Origin: CAIMWS01 sp964409245
GTDB taxonomy: Bacteria; Verrucomicrobiota; Verrucomicrobiia; Limisphaerales; UBA1319
Direction of reading: 5' to 3'
Assembly: GCA_964409245.1 (NCBI GenBank)
Contig: CAYPCQ010000014.1
Coordinates: forward strand, 1 to 64,000
Length of the DNA: 64,000 nt
Each line of letters begins with the position of its first letter. The first letter of the stretch is position 1. A model generated the notes under the pieces. It was given only the letters and a program-made list of their open reading frames with translations. It searched no databases and was not told where the DNA came from. A program made the translations under genes and the position numbers. Positions 1 to 9,421 of the stretch are shown piece after piece.

Positions 1-789
1 GACCACTTGGGAGTCCCAGGCAGACCGGACCACTTGGGAGTCCCAGGCAGTCCGGTAATGCGGCGCATCGAAATTGATCCCCACGGTGGCCGGAAACCGC
101 GCAACGGGTTTATATCCCGTTTGTGATTCACCCAGCAAAATGGATAATTCGCCTTATATCCCAAGCCGTTATCGCGATTGTGCCGACCTGCCCACCCACC
201 TGGCCCGCTCGATATTTGACGCTTCTTTGACACTTTTTGGCCGTTTCCCGGCAAAAACACCTTTGCCACGGCCTGGGGGATTCTGAACCGCCAAGCCTGT
301 CCGGGCCACTTGGGAGGCCCAGCCAGTCCGGCACCACCCACCGGCACCACCCTGGCAGTCCGGACCACCTGGCCAGTCCCAACCACCCGGCGGAGCATTT
401 TTGCACGAAATAACGATAAAGGGCGTCATAGATCCGTCATACTTTCAAAATGCTAGCCGCATGAAAACAGGCATAACGCCTTGTCTGCCTTGGCGATTTT
501 AGGATTTGTCCCAACGGTTTGTGAAACCGTAACCGGCAAAAACACACCCCACCGGGCACCGGGCACCCACTGGCCCACCCGGTGGCGATCCGCTTTGGCA
601 GGAAAAACCGGCAGCATCCGGGCAAAGGAGGCGAAAAAGGTGGCCAGCGGTGTTTTTTTGCTGCCATGAAGCCCCCTGATCTTTGGTGGAGAATTCAGCC
701 AGTTACATACAATTTACATTCATTTTCCCGGCCTTTTCAGGCATGAAAATTCCCGAAATCGCCTTATTTTGCTGGGGATTATAAGAAAA
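1..789. other. Non-coding stretch with degenerate short repeats
   Basis: No convincing protein gene is visible on either strand. The first 54 bases are two tandem copies of a 27-base unit that differ near the end (cagaccg versus cagtccg). The unit contains the small palindrome TGGGAgTCCCA. Decayed relatives rich in cca-ctggcc-agtccgg recur at about 300-385. The short open frames here have arbitrary Arg/Pro/Trp-rich composition typical of GC-rich non-coding DNA. Confidence 0.6.
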
Positions 790-877
790 TGGCGGAGAGA
801 GAGGGATTCGAACCCACGTTACCTTGCGGTAAACGCGCTTTCCAAGCGCGCGCATTAAACCACTCTGCCATCTCTCC
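790..877 (-). tRNA. tRNA-Ser (anticodon GGA)
   Basis: Read on the minus strand, a 7-bp acceptor stem pairs GGAGAGA (871-877) with TCTCTCC (794-800). It is followed by the discriminator G and an encoded CCA (790-792). The anticodon loop TTGGAAA sits between GC-rich arms and gives anticodon GGA, which reads UCC/UCU serine codons. A long variable arm (ACCGCAAGGTAA region) and the T-loop GTTCGAATC fit a class II serine tRNA. The 88-nt length includes CCA. It is the last gene of a minus-strand block. Confidence 0.95.
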
Positions 878-1089
878 GTAAAACCGTAAACTGCCCTAAC
901 CGCGAAATATTCTACGAGTGGAACGCCGGGATGCAAGGTTATTGTTAGGTTCCGCGGAGGGGGGGCGGTGCGGGTCGAAGGCGCGGGGCGCAACGAGCGA
1001 ATTACGGCGCCTGGTTGGTGCGAGGAAAGGAATGCCGGCCTGGGAAAGGTTGCTGGTTTTCAAACCATCGTTGGGCGGCGGCACTCAAC

Positions 1090-1989
1090 TTACTGCGCGG
1101 CTTGAGCCGCCGGTGGGATGGCGGCCACATGATCAGTTCCGGCCAAGGCGCCTTCTTTGTCCGCCAAAACTTTGCTGACCATTGGATCCTCCGCAACGGC
1201 CCCCAGAAGAGATCTTGCGTCCTGGCGATAGATTTCAAAGGCACTCTCAGCGGCGGCCTCGCGCACCGCGGGCAAGGCATGCCCGCATAATGATATGAGG
1301 AGCGGCCGGGTGTTTTTATGCCGGAAACCCGCCAGCGCCACGGCCAGATCTTCGAGGAGATCGGGGTGATTGAGATGCAAGAGACGGCCAAGAAAGGCCG
1401 GATCACTCCGGCGCCGCCGTCCCCGGAAGGCCCACAATGCCTCGGAAAGCACCTCCGGTTCATTGGATTCCAGGATTCTTTGGCGGAACACCGCCAAGGG
1501 CGTCTTTGGGGAAGGCGGCTCACTGAGCTCCCGAATCCGCTGAGAACCATAAACGCCACGGCTGCACACCGGGCAGGCGCAAGGCTTGACGCCGTGAGCA
1601 TGGGGTTTATACCGCCAGCCGATCTTCTGTGGCAGGTGCCGGATTTTGACGATTTCCGAGGCCTTGATCTTGCGCTCAATAAACAACTCAAAGCCCAGGG
1701 GGTCAGCCAGCTGATCCAACTGCTGGATCGCCTTCCCCAATGCAAGCCGGTGGTGTTTCTCGTTGTATTTGCCAGCCCAAACCACTTCGTCCGCAGACAG
1801 CCGGAAATAAACACCCACCATCACCCGGGCGCCGCAGCGCCGCAATTCCCTCACCCACTGGTGTGAAACGAAATGGCTGAGCAGAACCGGCATGAAATAA
1901 ACCACGCCGCTTTGCCTGGCCGGCTTGAGGCCGGATTTGGCGATGCCGGCGGAATTCCGCTCATCGGCAATATGAACCAGGATCGCCAT
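1090..1989 (-). CDS. Uncharacterised protein with CxCxxC motif and C-terminal HEAT-like repeats
   Basis: A 299-residue protein, with its start set at the Met of MAILVHIADERN. A Met 13 codons upstream is possible; both lie after the end of the thioredoxin-like gene, about 60 bp away on the same strand. The N-terminal ~100 residues (LVHIADERNSAGI, then GVVYFMPVLLSHFVSHQW, then VGVYFRLSADEVVWAG) form a mixed alpha/beta domain I cannot name. The order of short motifs loosely recalls ADP-ribosyltransferase-like folds such as DarT, but I see no clear catalytic set. KPCACPVC at about residues 135-141 could bind a metal. Residues ~170-275 are paired helices of HEAT type (HPDLLEDLAVALAGF; LPAVREAAAESAF). 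No signal peptide is seen. Function unknown; the gene itself looks real. Confidence 0.75.
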   Translation of the reverse strand: MAILVHIADERNSAGIAKSGLKPARQSGVVYFMPVLLSHFVSHQWVRELRRCGARVMVGVYFRLSADEVVWAGKYNEKHHRLALGKAIQQLDQLADPLGFELFIERKIKASEIVKIRHLPQKIGWRYKPHAHGVKPCACPVCSRGVYGSQRIRELSEPPSPKTPLAVFRQRILESNEPEVLSEALWAFRGRRRRSDPAFLGRLLHLNHPDLLEDLAVALAGFRHKNTRPLLISLCGHALPAVREAAAESAFEIYRQDARSLLGAVAEDPMVSKVLADKEGALAGTDHVAAIPPAAQAAQ

Positions 1990-2047
1990 GGTTTCAAGCG
2001 TGTGGCAGAAGGCAAGATCCACAACCATGGCCACCGCGGCGGCTCGA

Positions 2048-2719
2048 TTATTTTTTGGCGTTCGCCGGGGCGGCGCCAGGGCCCGAAAGGCCCACTTTGG
2101 CCAGGGCGGATTCCAGGCGCGTGTCACCAGCGCTGTAGCCAACCAGGACCGAACTGATTTTACCATCGCGGCCGATGATGAATTGGGTTGGGATACCGGT
2201 GACCCCGTAATCCTTCTGGGAGGCGCGTTGGGCGTAGGTGGCTGATCCGCGGTCGTTGGGATCGCAGGTGAACAGGAGGTCAGGATATTTCACCTGGCTG
2301 GCCTTCATCCAGGCTTCAAATTTGGCGCGGGTGTCGCTGGTGCAAACGGCCAACACCACCACACCCTGTTTTTTGAACTTTTTGGCCACCTCCTGGGTAT
2401 GCGGCAGGGATTGCTGGCAGGGGCCGCACCAGGTGGCCCAGAAATCCAGCACCACCACCTTGCCTTCCAGATCGGAAAGCCGCACCGTGCGTCCGCTCAG
2501 ATCCATGGAAACGAAATCGGGCGCCACTGCCCCAGCCTGCAGGGTAGCCTGTTTTGGCTGGTTCGCCGCGGCCGGCTTGGGAATGGTCAAGGGGGTGGCG
2601 GGAATGGTTTCTGCGGCGGCCAGGCGGCCGGCTCCGCCCAGCACCAGCAGGGCGCTTTGGGAGAGGACGGCAAACCAAGCGGAAAACCGGGGGGTGATTT
2701 GCAATGATTTATTACTCAT
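2048..2719 (-). CDS. Secreted TlpA/ResA-like thioredoxin-fold protein
   Basis: 223 residues. An N-terminal hydrophobic signal segment (about 13-36) ends in LAAAE and is followed by a Pro/Ala linker. The redoxin domain starts near residue 62 (APDFVSMDLSGRTVRLSDLEGK). The active site WCGPC is at residues 97-101 after VVVLDFWAT, and the cis-proline motif GIPTQFIIG lies near 175-183. Family members act outside the cytoplasmic membrane as thiol-disulfide reductants, for instance in cytochrome c maturation. The substrate here cannot be told. No cytochrome genes are adjacent. It lies between fabI and the HEAT-repeat gene, all on the minus strand. Confidence 0.92.
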   Translation of the reverse strand: MSNKSLQITPRFSAWFAVLSQSALLVLGGAGRLAAAETIPATPLTIPKPAAANQPKQATLQAGAVAPDFVSMDLSGRTVRLSDLEGKVVVLDFWATWCGPCQQSLPHTQEVAKKFKKQGVVVLAVCTSDTRAKFEAWMKASQVKYPDLLFTCDPNDRGSATYAQRASQKDYGVTGIPTQFIIGRDGKISSVLVGYSAGDTRLESALAKVGLSGPGAAPANAKK

Positions 2720-2840
2720 GTCGTGATGTCGTTTAATCTATTTTTGCACGGATCCCGGAATATGACGCCAAAAGGGCGAAGCGTCAACCAGCTCCCAAAG
2801 ACCGTGCCATAAAGAGTGACGGCTGGCAACGGGCCGAAAT

Positions 2841-3611
2841 TCACATGCCCATGATCTGGTAGCCGCAATCTACGTAGATGACCTGGCCGGTGATGGCCGC
2901 GGCGCCGTCACTGGCGAGGAACGAGGCCGTGGCGCCAAGTTCCTCGGGCAGCAGGTTGCGCTTCAATGGGGCGCGGGTCTCATATTGCTTGAGCATTTCG
3001 CTGAAACCGGCAATGCCGCGCGCGGCCAGCGTATTGACCGGACCAGCGCTGATGCAGTTGACGCGGATTTTCCGGGGCCCCAAGTCGTAAGCCAGATAGC
3101 GGGTGCAGGCTTCCAGAGCGGCTTTGGCCACCCCCATGACGTTGTAATGGGGAACCACTTTCTCCGCCCCATAATAGCTCATGCCCACGATGCTTCCCCC
3201 GCTGGTCATGAGCGGGGCGGCAGCCCGGGCCAGGGCCACCAGGGAGTAGGCGCTCACATCCAGCGCCACGCGGAAGGCTTCACGGCCGGTCTGCAGGAAC
3301 TCCCCCTCCAGCGCCGCCTTGGGCGCGAAGGCCACCGAGTGCAGCAGCAGATCCAGGCGCCCGAACCGCTGTCCCAGCTCCGCAAACACGCGGTCGATAT
3401 CCTCATCCCGGGTGACATCGCACGGCAGCAACAGCGTGTCCGCCCCGAAAACGGAGGCCAGTTCCTCCACATTTTCCTTGAGCCGCTCGCCCTGATAGGT
3501 GAAAGCCAGCTGCGCGCCTTGCTGAGCCCATGCCTGTGCGATGGCCCAAGCGATGCTGCGCTTGTTGGCCACCCCGAACACAATCCCGATTTTTCCGTTT
3601 AACAACGACAT
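2841..3611 (-). CDS. fabI: Enoyl-[acyl-carrier-protein] reductase (NADH), FabI type
   Basis: 256 residues from the Met of MSLLNGKIGIVFGVANKRS, which has AGGG a few bases upstream. A longer start 12 codons earlier is less likely. This is a divergent short-chain dehydrogenase. The nucleotide-binding segment is GIVFGVANKRSIAWAIAQ. LLLHSVAFAPK follows strand 4, and the catalytic Tyr-x6-Lys appears in HYNVMGVAKAALE. The C-terminal half has the FabI pattern RVNCISAGPVNTLAARGI and ITGQVIYVDCGYQIMGM. It reduces the enoyl-ACP double bond in the last step of each fatty-acid elongation cycle, in the cytoplasm. Length is normal for FabI. No other fatty-acid genes adjoin it. Confidence 0.95.
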   Translation of the reverse strand: MSLLNGKIGIVFGVANKRSIAWAIAQAWAQQGAQLAFTYQGERLKENVEELASVFGADTLLLPCDVTRDEDIDRVFAELGQRFGRLDLLLHSVAFAPKAALEGEFLQTGREAFRVALDVSAYSLVALARAAAPLMTSGGSIVGMSYYGAEKVVPHYNVMGVAKAALEACTRYLAYDLGPRKIRVNCISAGPVNTLAARGIAGFSEMLKQYETRAPLKRNLLPEELGATASFLASDGAAAITGQVIYVDCGYQIMGM

Positions 3612-3820
3612 GCCCTGAATACTACAAGCATCCCCTGTTTTCGGCAAACCGCCAAATCACCAGGCTGAAACGCCGGGCAACCAAGGCCCGCGAGATCCGG
3701 AGCATACGCATAATTTCCTTGTTTCAATAAAGAAAATCTGGTCAGTTGCTTCCAAGGCCCGACTGTCTGCCCGGTGTAGCTCTGGAGTTTGAGTTTCGGG
3801 GCCTGGCAAAATTATCCACC

Positions 3821-4336
3821 ATGAATAGATGCGCCTATTGTAACACTTTAATCCTGTTTGGAGGAGTCAGGGACAAAGGGATGCAATTCTGCAATGCAGC
3901 GTGCCATGCCTCGGGGCAAACCCTGATCGTGGCACGTTCCATACCGGAGGAGGTTCTTTCGAAATATGCCGGGGAAATCCACCAGGGGGTCTGCCCCGTC
4001 TGCCGCGGCAAAGGCCCGGTGGATGTGCATACCTCCTATTTCGTCTGGTCCGCTCTGGTGCTGACTTCCTGGAGCAGCAAACCCCGGATATGCTGCCGGG
4101 CCTGTGGCATCAAAAACCAGCTTGGCAGTACCTTGGGATCGGCCTTGGTGGGTTGGTGGGGATTCCCGTGGGGCATCCTGGTCACGCCGATTCAGATCGT
4201 CCGGAACCTGGTTGCACTCTGTTCGCCACCCGCACCTTCCAAGCCCTCCGACTCGCTTCGGAAGCTGGCGGCCATCAATCTGGCTGCGCGCTTCACTGCC
4301 GAACAAAAGGCCAACCCAGCCGCCCGGCAGAGCTGA
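3821..4336 (+). CDS. Small zinc-ribbon membrane protein, function unknown
   Basis: 171 residues from the Met of MNRCAYCNTLILFGG; a Met 25 codons upstream would add unlikely sequence. Cysteine pairs occur at CAYC, at FCNAAC, at CPVC and at CCRAC, so one or two treble-clef or ribbon-type zinc sites are likely. A hydrophobic stretch (LGSALVGWWGFPWGILVTPIQIVRNLVAL) follows and probably inserts in or lies on the membrane. The C-terminus is short and polar. Proteins of this type are common in Verrucomicrobiota and Planctomycetes without known role. The gene stands alone on the plus strand between minus-strand genes. Confidence 0.7.
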   Translation: MNRCAYCNTLILFGGVRDKGMQFCNAACHASGQTLIVARSIPEEVLSKYAGEIHQGVCPVCRGKGPVDVHTSYFVWSALVLTSWSSKPRICCRACGIKNQLGSTLGSALVGWWGFPWGILVTPIQIVRNLVALCSPPAPSKPSDSLRKLAAINLAARFTAEQKANPAARQS

Positions 4337-4482
4337 ACGGGGAGGTTCCGGTCCGGCCCCAAGCGGCGATCGGCGGAAAGGTTGGCCGCTGGCCAATCCC
4401 GTCCTGGACTGGGGGGACCGGGATGGCCGGTGAGGCGCCCGCCGCAGCAGGCGAGCGCCACCTCCGTGAGTAATGATCCCGG

Positions 4483-7218
4483 TCAGGGCATCGCCGCGCG
4501 GTAGAACTTCAGGCTGCCCGCCGGGGTGAAGGTCCAGGGAGAAGTCGCTGCGCCGACGGCGTTCCATGGGCCCGCCAGGCTGTCAGCCTGCTGCAGGTTT
4601 CCGCTCCAGGTCAGGATGATCTGCCCGCCTTCGCGGCGGATCTGGATCGGCGCCACCGTCCCTCCCGGAGGCACCCGGGTCAGGAGGAGATCCTTCGTCG
4701 AGAACTGCCCCGGCAGGGTGATGTTGAAGAGGCGCACCTCGTCGATCCGGCCCAGGAACATCTCCGTCCCCGCGTTTTTCAGCCCGATGCTGAAGGCGCT
4801 CTGGTCCGAGGTCGGCGGATTGGGCCGTCCCGCGGTCCCATTCGCCACGCCATTGGCATAGAGCGTGGTGGCGCCACCGCTGGTGACGATCGCCAGGTGC
4901 ACCCAGGCGCCGTTGGTGACCGGCACGCTGCCAATGAGCGCCACGCCGCCCGCCAGGCCTTGGTAGTGATCGCCGATCTGGTATAGGCCCATGCCGCTGT
5001 TGCTGCTGTTGCCATTATAGACGATGCACCGGTTTTCGGCGGTGGTATCGCTGGCCACCCAGGCCTCAATCCCCCATTCATCCGCATTGGTGATCACCGG
5101 CGTCTCGTAGCGATATCCCCCCTGGTCCACCGCCAGGCATAACGAACTCCCCGCCACGCCGGTATCCGCGGAGTAAATCGGCGCCAGCCCGGTGAGAGCC
5201 AGGTTGAATCCGCCCACCGAGTCCACCAGCATATCCCCGGCGGCTTGCCCCGCCACGGCGTTGGTGTCTTTTTCGCCCAGCCGGTAGTAGGCCGCCGGCG
5301 CCACCGTGGGGGAACCCGGGGGCAACACCGTCACCGAGGCCACCAGGCTCGTGACCGAACCATAAATATTGGTGATCACCACCTCATAGGCGCCGGATTG
5401 GGCGGTGGTAACGTTGGTGAAGGACACCGTGCCGGCGGCGGCGCCATCGATATTCACGCCCCCTTTGCGCCATTGATACTGCAGCGGGGCCGTTCCGCCC
5501 GCCTGGATGCTCAACGTGAAGCTGCCGCCGCTCAACACGGTGTTGCCCGGGCTGGCGGCGGGACCGCTCACCACAAACGGCGGGAGCGCTCCGGGAGGAA
5601 CCCTGGACAGCAGCAGATCCCCCGCGGAAAAGTGGCCGGATAATACGCTGAACACCCGCACTTCATCGAGGCGGCCCTGGAAGGTTTCCACGGCATCCGT
5701 CTTCAGCCCGAGGCTGAAGGTATCTTCGGCCTTGGGCAGGTTGGGTTTGCCCGCGGTTCCAGTCGCCTGGCCGTTGACATAGAAGGTGGTTGTCCCGGCG
5801 GTCACCACGATGGCCAGGTGCGTCCAGGCGCCGGGCACTGCGGGAGCGCCGCCCACCACCGCCACCCCGCCGGCGAGCCCGGCAAAACGGTCGCCCAGCT
5901 GGTAGATGCCCATCCCGCTGCCGCCGGAATTCCCATTGTAGGCGATGCAGTGGTTGTCGGTCGTGGAATCAGTGGCCACCCACGCCTCGATGCCCCAGTT
6001 GTCATTGTTGGTCACCAGCGGGGCGCCCAGCCCGTAGCCACCGCTGCCGTCCACTGCCAGGCACAACGTGCTCCCCTTGATTCCCGTCCCGGCCGCATAC
6101 ACTGGCGGCAGGCCGATCACCGCCAGATGGTTCGTGCCCGCGGAATCGAGCGAGGGATCGGTCCCCGGCTGGCCCGCCGCCGCCCCGGGATCTTTTTCGC
6201 CCAGGCGATAGTAGGCCAGGGCGGTTACGCCGGGGGAACCGGCGGGGAGCACCTTGACGCTGACCACGCTGCTGGTCACCGAGCCGGATAGGCCACTCAT
6301 CCTCACACTGTAATTCCCGGCATCATTGGTGGTGGTTTTGGAGATGGCGAGCGCGCTGTTGGTCGCCCCGAGCAGGTTCACCGACTCCTTGAGCCACTGA
6401 AACCGCAGCGGTGGTGAACCCGCCCCCACCACGGCCAAAGTCAAAGCATCCCCCGCCATAACCGTATCGCTCGGGGTGGCTGAGGGCCCGCTCACAATCG
6501 TGGGCGGCTGCGTGGCGGGCGGCACTTTCGTCAGCAACAGATCATCCACCGTGAACTGGTCGGGAGCAAAAGTGAACACGCGCACCTCATCCAGCCGGCC
6601 CTTGAACGCCTCCGCGCGGTCCGCCCGGATGCCCAATTGGAACCTGCCCGCTGGCGTCCGCGGCGCTCCGCCGCTGGCCACCGGTGCGCCATTGACATAA
6701 AGCGTGGTGGCGCCATTGGCCAGCACGAGGGCCAGGTGCACCCAGCTGCCCGCCACCACCGGCTCACCACCCACGAAAGCCACGCCCCCGACCAGCCCCA
6801 CAAATTGATCGTTCACCTGGTAAAGCCCCATGCCGCTGTTGGCTGAGTTGCCGTTGTAGGCGATGCAGCTGGTGGCGCTTGGGCTGGCCGCCTGCACCCA
6901 GGCCTCCAAGCCCCAGTTATCCGCCAGGGTGACCAGCGGGGTGGCATTAGTGTAACCACCGCCATTGACTTCCATGGACAGCGTGCTGCCGTTGACCCCC
7001 GTATCCGAGGAATAAACCGGCGCCGTGCCCACTTGCTGCAGATCAGCGGCCCCGCCCGAGTCAGTGGCCGCCGCCGCCATCGCCTGGCCGGCGGTGGCGC
7101 CCGGGTCGCTCTCCCCAAGGCGGTAATACGAAACCGTGACCACCGATCCGGAAACCGCGTTCGCCAGCCAAAACCCGCCCATCACCAATCCCAGTAATTG
7201 CCGTATTCGAGTATTCAT
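4483..7218 (-). CDS. Secreted protein with three LamG-like and two Ig-like domains
   Basis: 911 residues. The start is the Met of MNTRIRQLLGLVMGG, with AAGGAG about ten bases upstream, and a signal peptide ends near residue 24. Three concanavalin A-like (LamG) modules repeat the series YYRLGE.DP, then W.(I/L)EAWV, then (C)IAYNGNS, GMG(L/I)YQ, G.LDEVRVF and LLL(T/S)(R/K)VPP. The two Ig-like modules between them carry QWLKESVNLLGA / QWRKGGVNIDGA and end in GSVTS. The last ~50 residues (ILTWSGNLQQADSLAGPW to FYRAAMP) are a domain shared with other secreted proteins in this window. LamG domains usually bind sugars or proteins; an extracellular adhesive or scaffold role is inferred. It lies 82 bp downstream of the rhodanese gene. 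Confidence 0.85.
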   Translation of the reverse strand: MNTRIRQLLGLVMGGFWLANAVSGSVVTVSYYRLGESDPGATAGQAMAAAATDSGGAADLQQVGTAPVYSSDTGVNGSTLSMEVNGGGYTNATPLVTLADNWGLEAWVQAASPSATSCIAYNGNSANSGMGLYQVNDQFVGLVGGVAFVGGEPVVAGSWVHLALVLANGATTLYVNGAPVASGGAPRTPAGRFQLGIRADRAEAFKGRLDEVRVFTFAPDQFTVDDLLLTKVPPATQPPTIVSGPSATPSDTVMAGDALTLAVVGAGSPPLRFQWLKESVNLLGATNSALAISKTTTNDAGNYSVRMSGLSGSVTSSVVSVKVLPAGSPGVTALAYYRLGEKDPGAAAGQPGTDPSLDSAGTNHLAVIGLPPVYAAGTGIKGSTLCLAVDGSGGYGLGAPLVTNNDNWGIEAWVATDSTTDNHCIAYNGNSGGSGMGIYQLGDRFAGLAGGVAVVGGAPAVPGAWTHLAIVVTAGTTTFYVNGQATGTAGKPNLPKAEDTFSLGLKTDAVETFQGRLDEVRVFSVLSGHFSAGDLLLSRVPPGALPPFVVSGPAASPGNTVLSGGSFTLSIQAGGTAPLQYQWRKGGVNIDGAAAGTVSFTNVTTAQSGAYEVVITNIYGSVTSLVASVTVLPPGSPTVAPAAYYRLGEKDTNAVAGQAAGDMLVDSVGGFNLALTGLAPIYSADTGVAGSSLCLAVDQGGYRYETPVITNADEWGIEAWVASDTTAENRCIVYNGNSSNSGMGLYQIGDHYQGLAGGVALIGSVPVTNGAWVHLAIVTSGGATTLYANGVANGTAGRPNPPTSDQSAFSIGLKNAGTEMFLGRIDEVRLFNITLPGQFSTKDLLLTRVPPGGTVAPIQIRREGGQIILTWSGNLQQADSLAGPWNAVGAATSPWTFTPAGSLKFYRAAMP

Positions 7219-7300
7219 TGCCGAGTGTTCTCCTTTTTGAATGATCCGATCCTCAAAGCCTGTATCGCGCAATAAGCCGGGGGAGTCAATCGCCATTTGA

Positions 7301-7669
7301 TCAGGGCTGCGCGGGAAATATTTTCTGGGCACGGCCCAGGGAGCCGAGATTGAAAACCCGGGTGTAGCCCATCTGCCGCAAGGTGCGCTGGGCCACACCG
7401 CTGCGGAAACCGCCCAGGCAGTGGAGCAGGAGGATGGCGTCTTTGTCCGGCGCCTCGCGGGTGATGCGCTGGGCAACCTCGTCCAGGGGCAGGTTGATGG
7501 CCATGGGTAAATGGCCGGATTGGAACTCCTCCGGATTGCGCACGTCGATGACTTTGGCCCCTTGCTTGAGGTAGTCGCGCGCCGTCTGGGGAGCCACCAA
7601 GGCCGCCCGTTTCAAGGCCAGCCACAGGATCAATCCCAAGCCGAATATCGATGCCAAATACCATTCCAT
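7301..7669 (-). CDS. Membrane-anchored single-domain rhodanese
   Basis: 122 residues from the Met of MEWYLASIFGLGLILW; longer starts exist up to 7741 but add Arg-rich non-coding-like sequence. One N-terminal membrane helix (about 4-20) precedes a rhodanese domain. KVIDVRNPEEFQSGHLPMAINLP is the usual first half. The active-site loop is HCLGGFRSG with the sulfur-carrying cysteine at about residue 84, and GYTRVFNLGS follows. Such proteins carry persulfide sulfur or act as redox or sulfide-handling factors; the acceptor is unknown. Confidence 0.88.
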   Translation of the reverse strand: MEWYLASIFGLGLILWLALKRAALVAPQTARDYLKQGAKVIDVRNPEEFQSGHLPMAINLPLDEVAQRITREAPDKDAILLLHCLGGFRSGVAQRTLRQMGYTRVFNLGSLGRAQKIFPAQP

Positions 7670-7816
7670 ACGGTTAATCTGCCTCGCCATCGACCCCCTG
7701 GCAAGCGCACTTGGCTGGCCGGCCACCAATCGCCGTCGCATGGATCAAACCATTCCCTGTTTATCGCCTGCCAGCCAGTCCTCGCAGCAGAAATTAGCTC
7801 CTGCTCGGATGGGACT

Positions 7817-9421
7817 CTAATCCCCTGACGGTGAAGCGTTGGATAGGCTTCCAGGTGCGTTTACCACCGGGTGTGGCAGCCAGCCGGCGCCGGAAGCCGC
7901 TTGACGATCCGGTTCCTGTAGCCCCAAATCAATCATCCGGGCTGGCAGCTCAGGCTTCCGCGTGAGATGGCGGCGGCGGAATGGACTGCTCAGTAATTTT
8001 AACAGGTCGGAACCCTTCATGTGGCGGCCGAAGGCGCGCAGGAGTTTCCAGGTCCGGATCGGCCGCTTAAAAAGGCGGTTCAGGAAAAGCCCTGCGTAAC
8101 CTCTGGCCCGCAGGCCATTGACTTCCGCGCTGGGCAAAGCGGCGGGATCGATATCCGAGCACTTGAACCACTTGTGCCAATCCCGCTCATCGTCGATGAT
8201 CCCGCGCTCCACATACTCCCGCCAAAGGGGCGTTCCACGATAAACGCACAGGCGATTGAAGCCAAAGGTGTCCAGCTCCAGGCGGGCCGCGAAGCGGAAG
8301 CTTTCGGCGATATCGTCCGCGGTCTCGTCGGGCGAACCCACGACGAAAAATCCGTGTACCCGGGCGATTCCCTGCCGCTTGGCCTCCCGGACTGCCACCT
8401 CCACCTGCGCGAGCGTCTGCTTCTTATTGAGCCGGTCCAGCACCTTTTGGGTGCCGGCTTCCACACCAAACGCCAGGAAATTGCAGCCGGCCCGGTGCAG
8501 GAGCGGCAGTTGGGCGATTCCGGCCGAATCCACCCGGCCTTCGCAGCCCCAGCGAAACTCCAGCTTCTGGTCGATGATGCCACGGCAGATCGCCTCGATG
8601 CGTTTGCGGTTGATCAGAAAATGGTCGTCAGTGAGGTATATGGAGCGATAGCCCATGCGGTTCAGCTCCCGCAATTCTCCCAGGACATGTTCCGGCGAGC
8701 GGCTGCGCCAGCGGCCGTCGCCCAGCGTGGGGATGCCGCAATAGGTGCAGGAATACGGGCAGCCGCGCGAGGTCTGCACGGTGCAGAATTTATCCAGGGA
8801 AAGCACCGCCGGCACATCCAGCGGCAGGGATTCTATGTAGTCGATGGGCAGGCTGGTCCGGTCGGGATAGGGAAACTGGTCGAGGTTCTGGAGGAGTGGC
8901 CGCCGGGCGTTTTCCACAAGGACTCCCCCGTGCCGCCAGACGAGGCCAGCCACCGGCCTTGGATCCCCGCCGCAATCCAGATATTCCGGCAGCAACTCCT
9001 CGCCTTCCCCCACCCCAACGCAGTCGATTTCCGGGCAATCCCTGAGGATGCGGCTCGCATTCAAGGTGGCAAAAGCACCGCCCACGACAATTGGCGTTTT
9101 CGCCGCCTCAGCCTTCAGCCGCCGGGCCAGGCTCTTGACTGCGGGATAGGTGGTGGTGGAAAGAAAGGACAGCGCAATCACGGCGGGCTGTTCCAAGGCG
9201 GCTGTCTGGGCGATATCCTCCGCCTTCATCTGCGGGTGGCAGGTGTCGAACATCCGCACCAAGTGTCCCCGCTGGCGCAAAACCGGCGCGAGAGTCTGGA
9301 TCCCCAGGGGCGGGAAGGCCATCACCTTGATCCGCCCACTGTTGGCTTGGGACCGGTCCAGTTCCGCAGGCAGCAGCCGGCAGAAATTATCGTCGCGCAC
9401 ATGGACCAGGAACGTCTTCAT
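7817..9421 (-). CDS. B12-binding-domain radical SAM protein (BchE/elongator-like class)
   Basis: 534 residues from the Met of MKTFLVHVRDDNF. An N-terminal Rossmann-like cobalamin-binding-type region spans about 1-150 (PPLGIQTLAPVLRQRGH; PIVVGGAFATLN; VGVGEGEELLPEYL), and the common DxHxxG cobalamin ligand motif is not obvious. The radical SAM core follows, with the iron-sulfur triad C221-x3-C225-x2-C228 in SRGCPYSCTYCG and later motifs YLTDDHFLINRKR, GVEAGTQKVLDRLNKKQT and GFFVVGSPDET. Family members do methylations and ring rearrangements on tetrapyrroles, lipids or natural products; the substrate is not predictable here. Divergent from the secreted-protein gene at 9655 across a 233-bp promoter region. 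Confidence 0.9.
   Translation of the reverse strand: MKTFLVHVRDDNFCRLLPAELDRSQANSGRIKVMAFPPLGIQTLAPVLRQRGHLVRMFDTCHPQMKAEDIAQTAALEQPAVIALSFLSTTTYPAVKSLARRLKAEAAKTPIVVGGAFATLNASRILRDCPEIDCVGVGEGEELLPEYLDCGGDPRPVAGLVWRHGGVLVENARRPLLQNLDQFPYPDRTSLPIDYIESLPLDVPAVLSLDKFCTVQTSRGCPYSCTYCGIPTLGDGRWRSRSPEHVLGELRELNRMGYRSIYLTDDHFLINRKRIEAICRGIIDQKLEFRWGCEGRVDSAGIAQLPLLHRAGCNFLAFGVEAGTQKVLDRLNKKQTLAQVEVAVREAKRQGIARVHGFFVVGSPDETADDIAESFRFAARLELDTFGFNRLCVYRGTPLWREYVERGIIDDERDWHKWFKCSDIDPAALPSAEVNGLRARGYAGLFLNRLFKRPIRTWKLLRAFGRHMKGSDLLKLLSSPFRRRHLTRKPELPARMIDLGLQEPDRQAASGAGWLPHPVVNAPGSLSNASPSGD

Noticed and set aside
703..993. Open frame across the tRNA-Ser gene
   Set aside because: It reads through a clear tRNA on the same strand and has no protein-like features.
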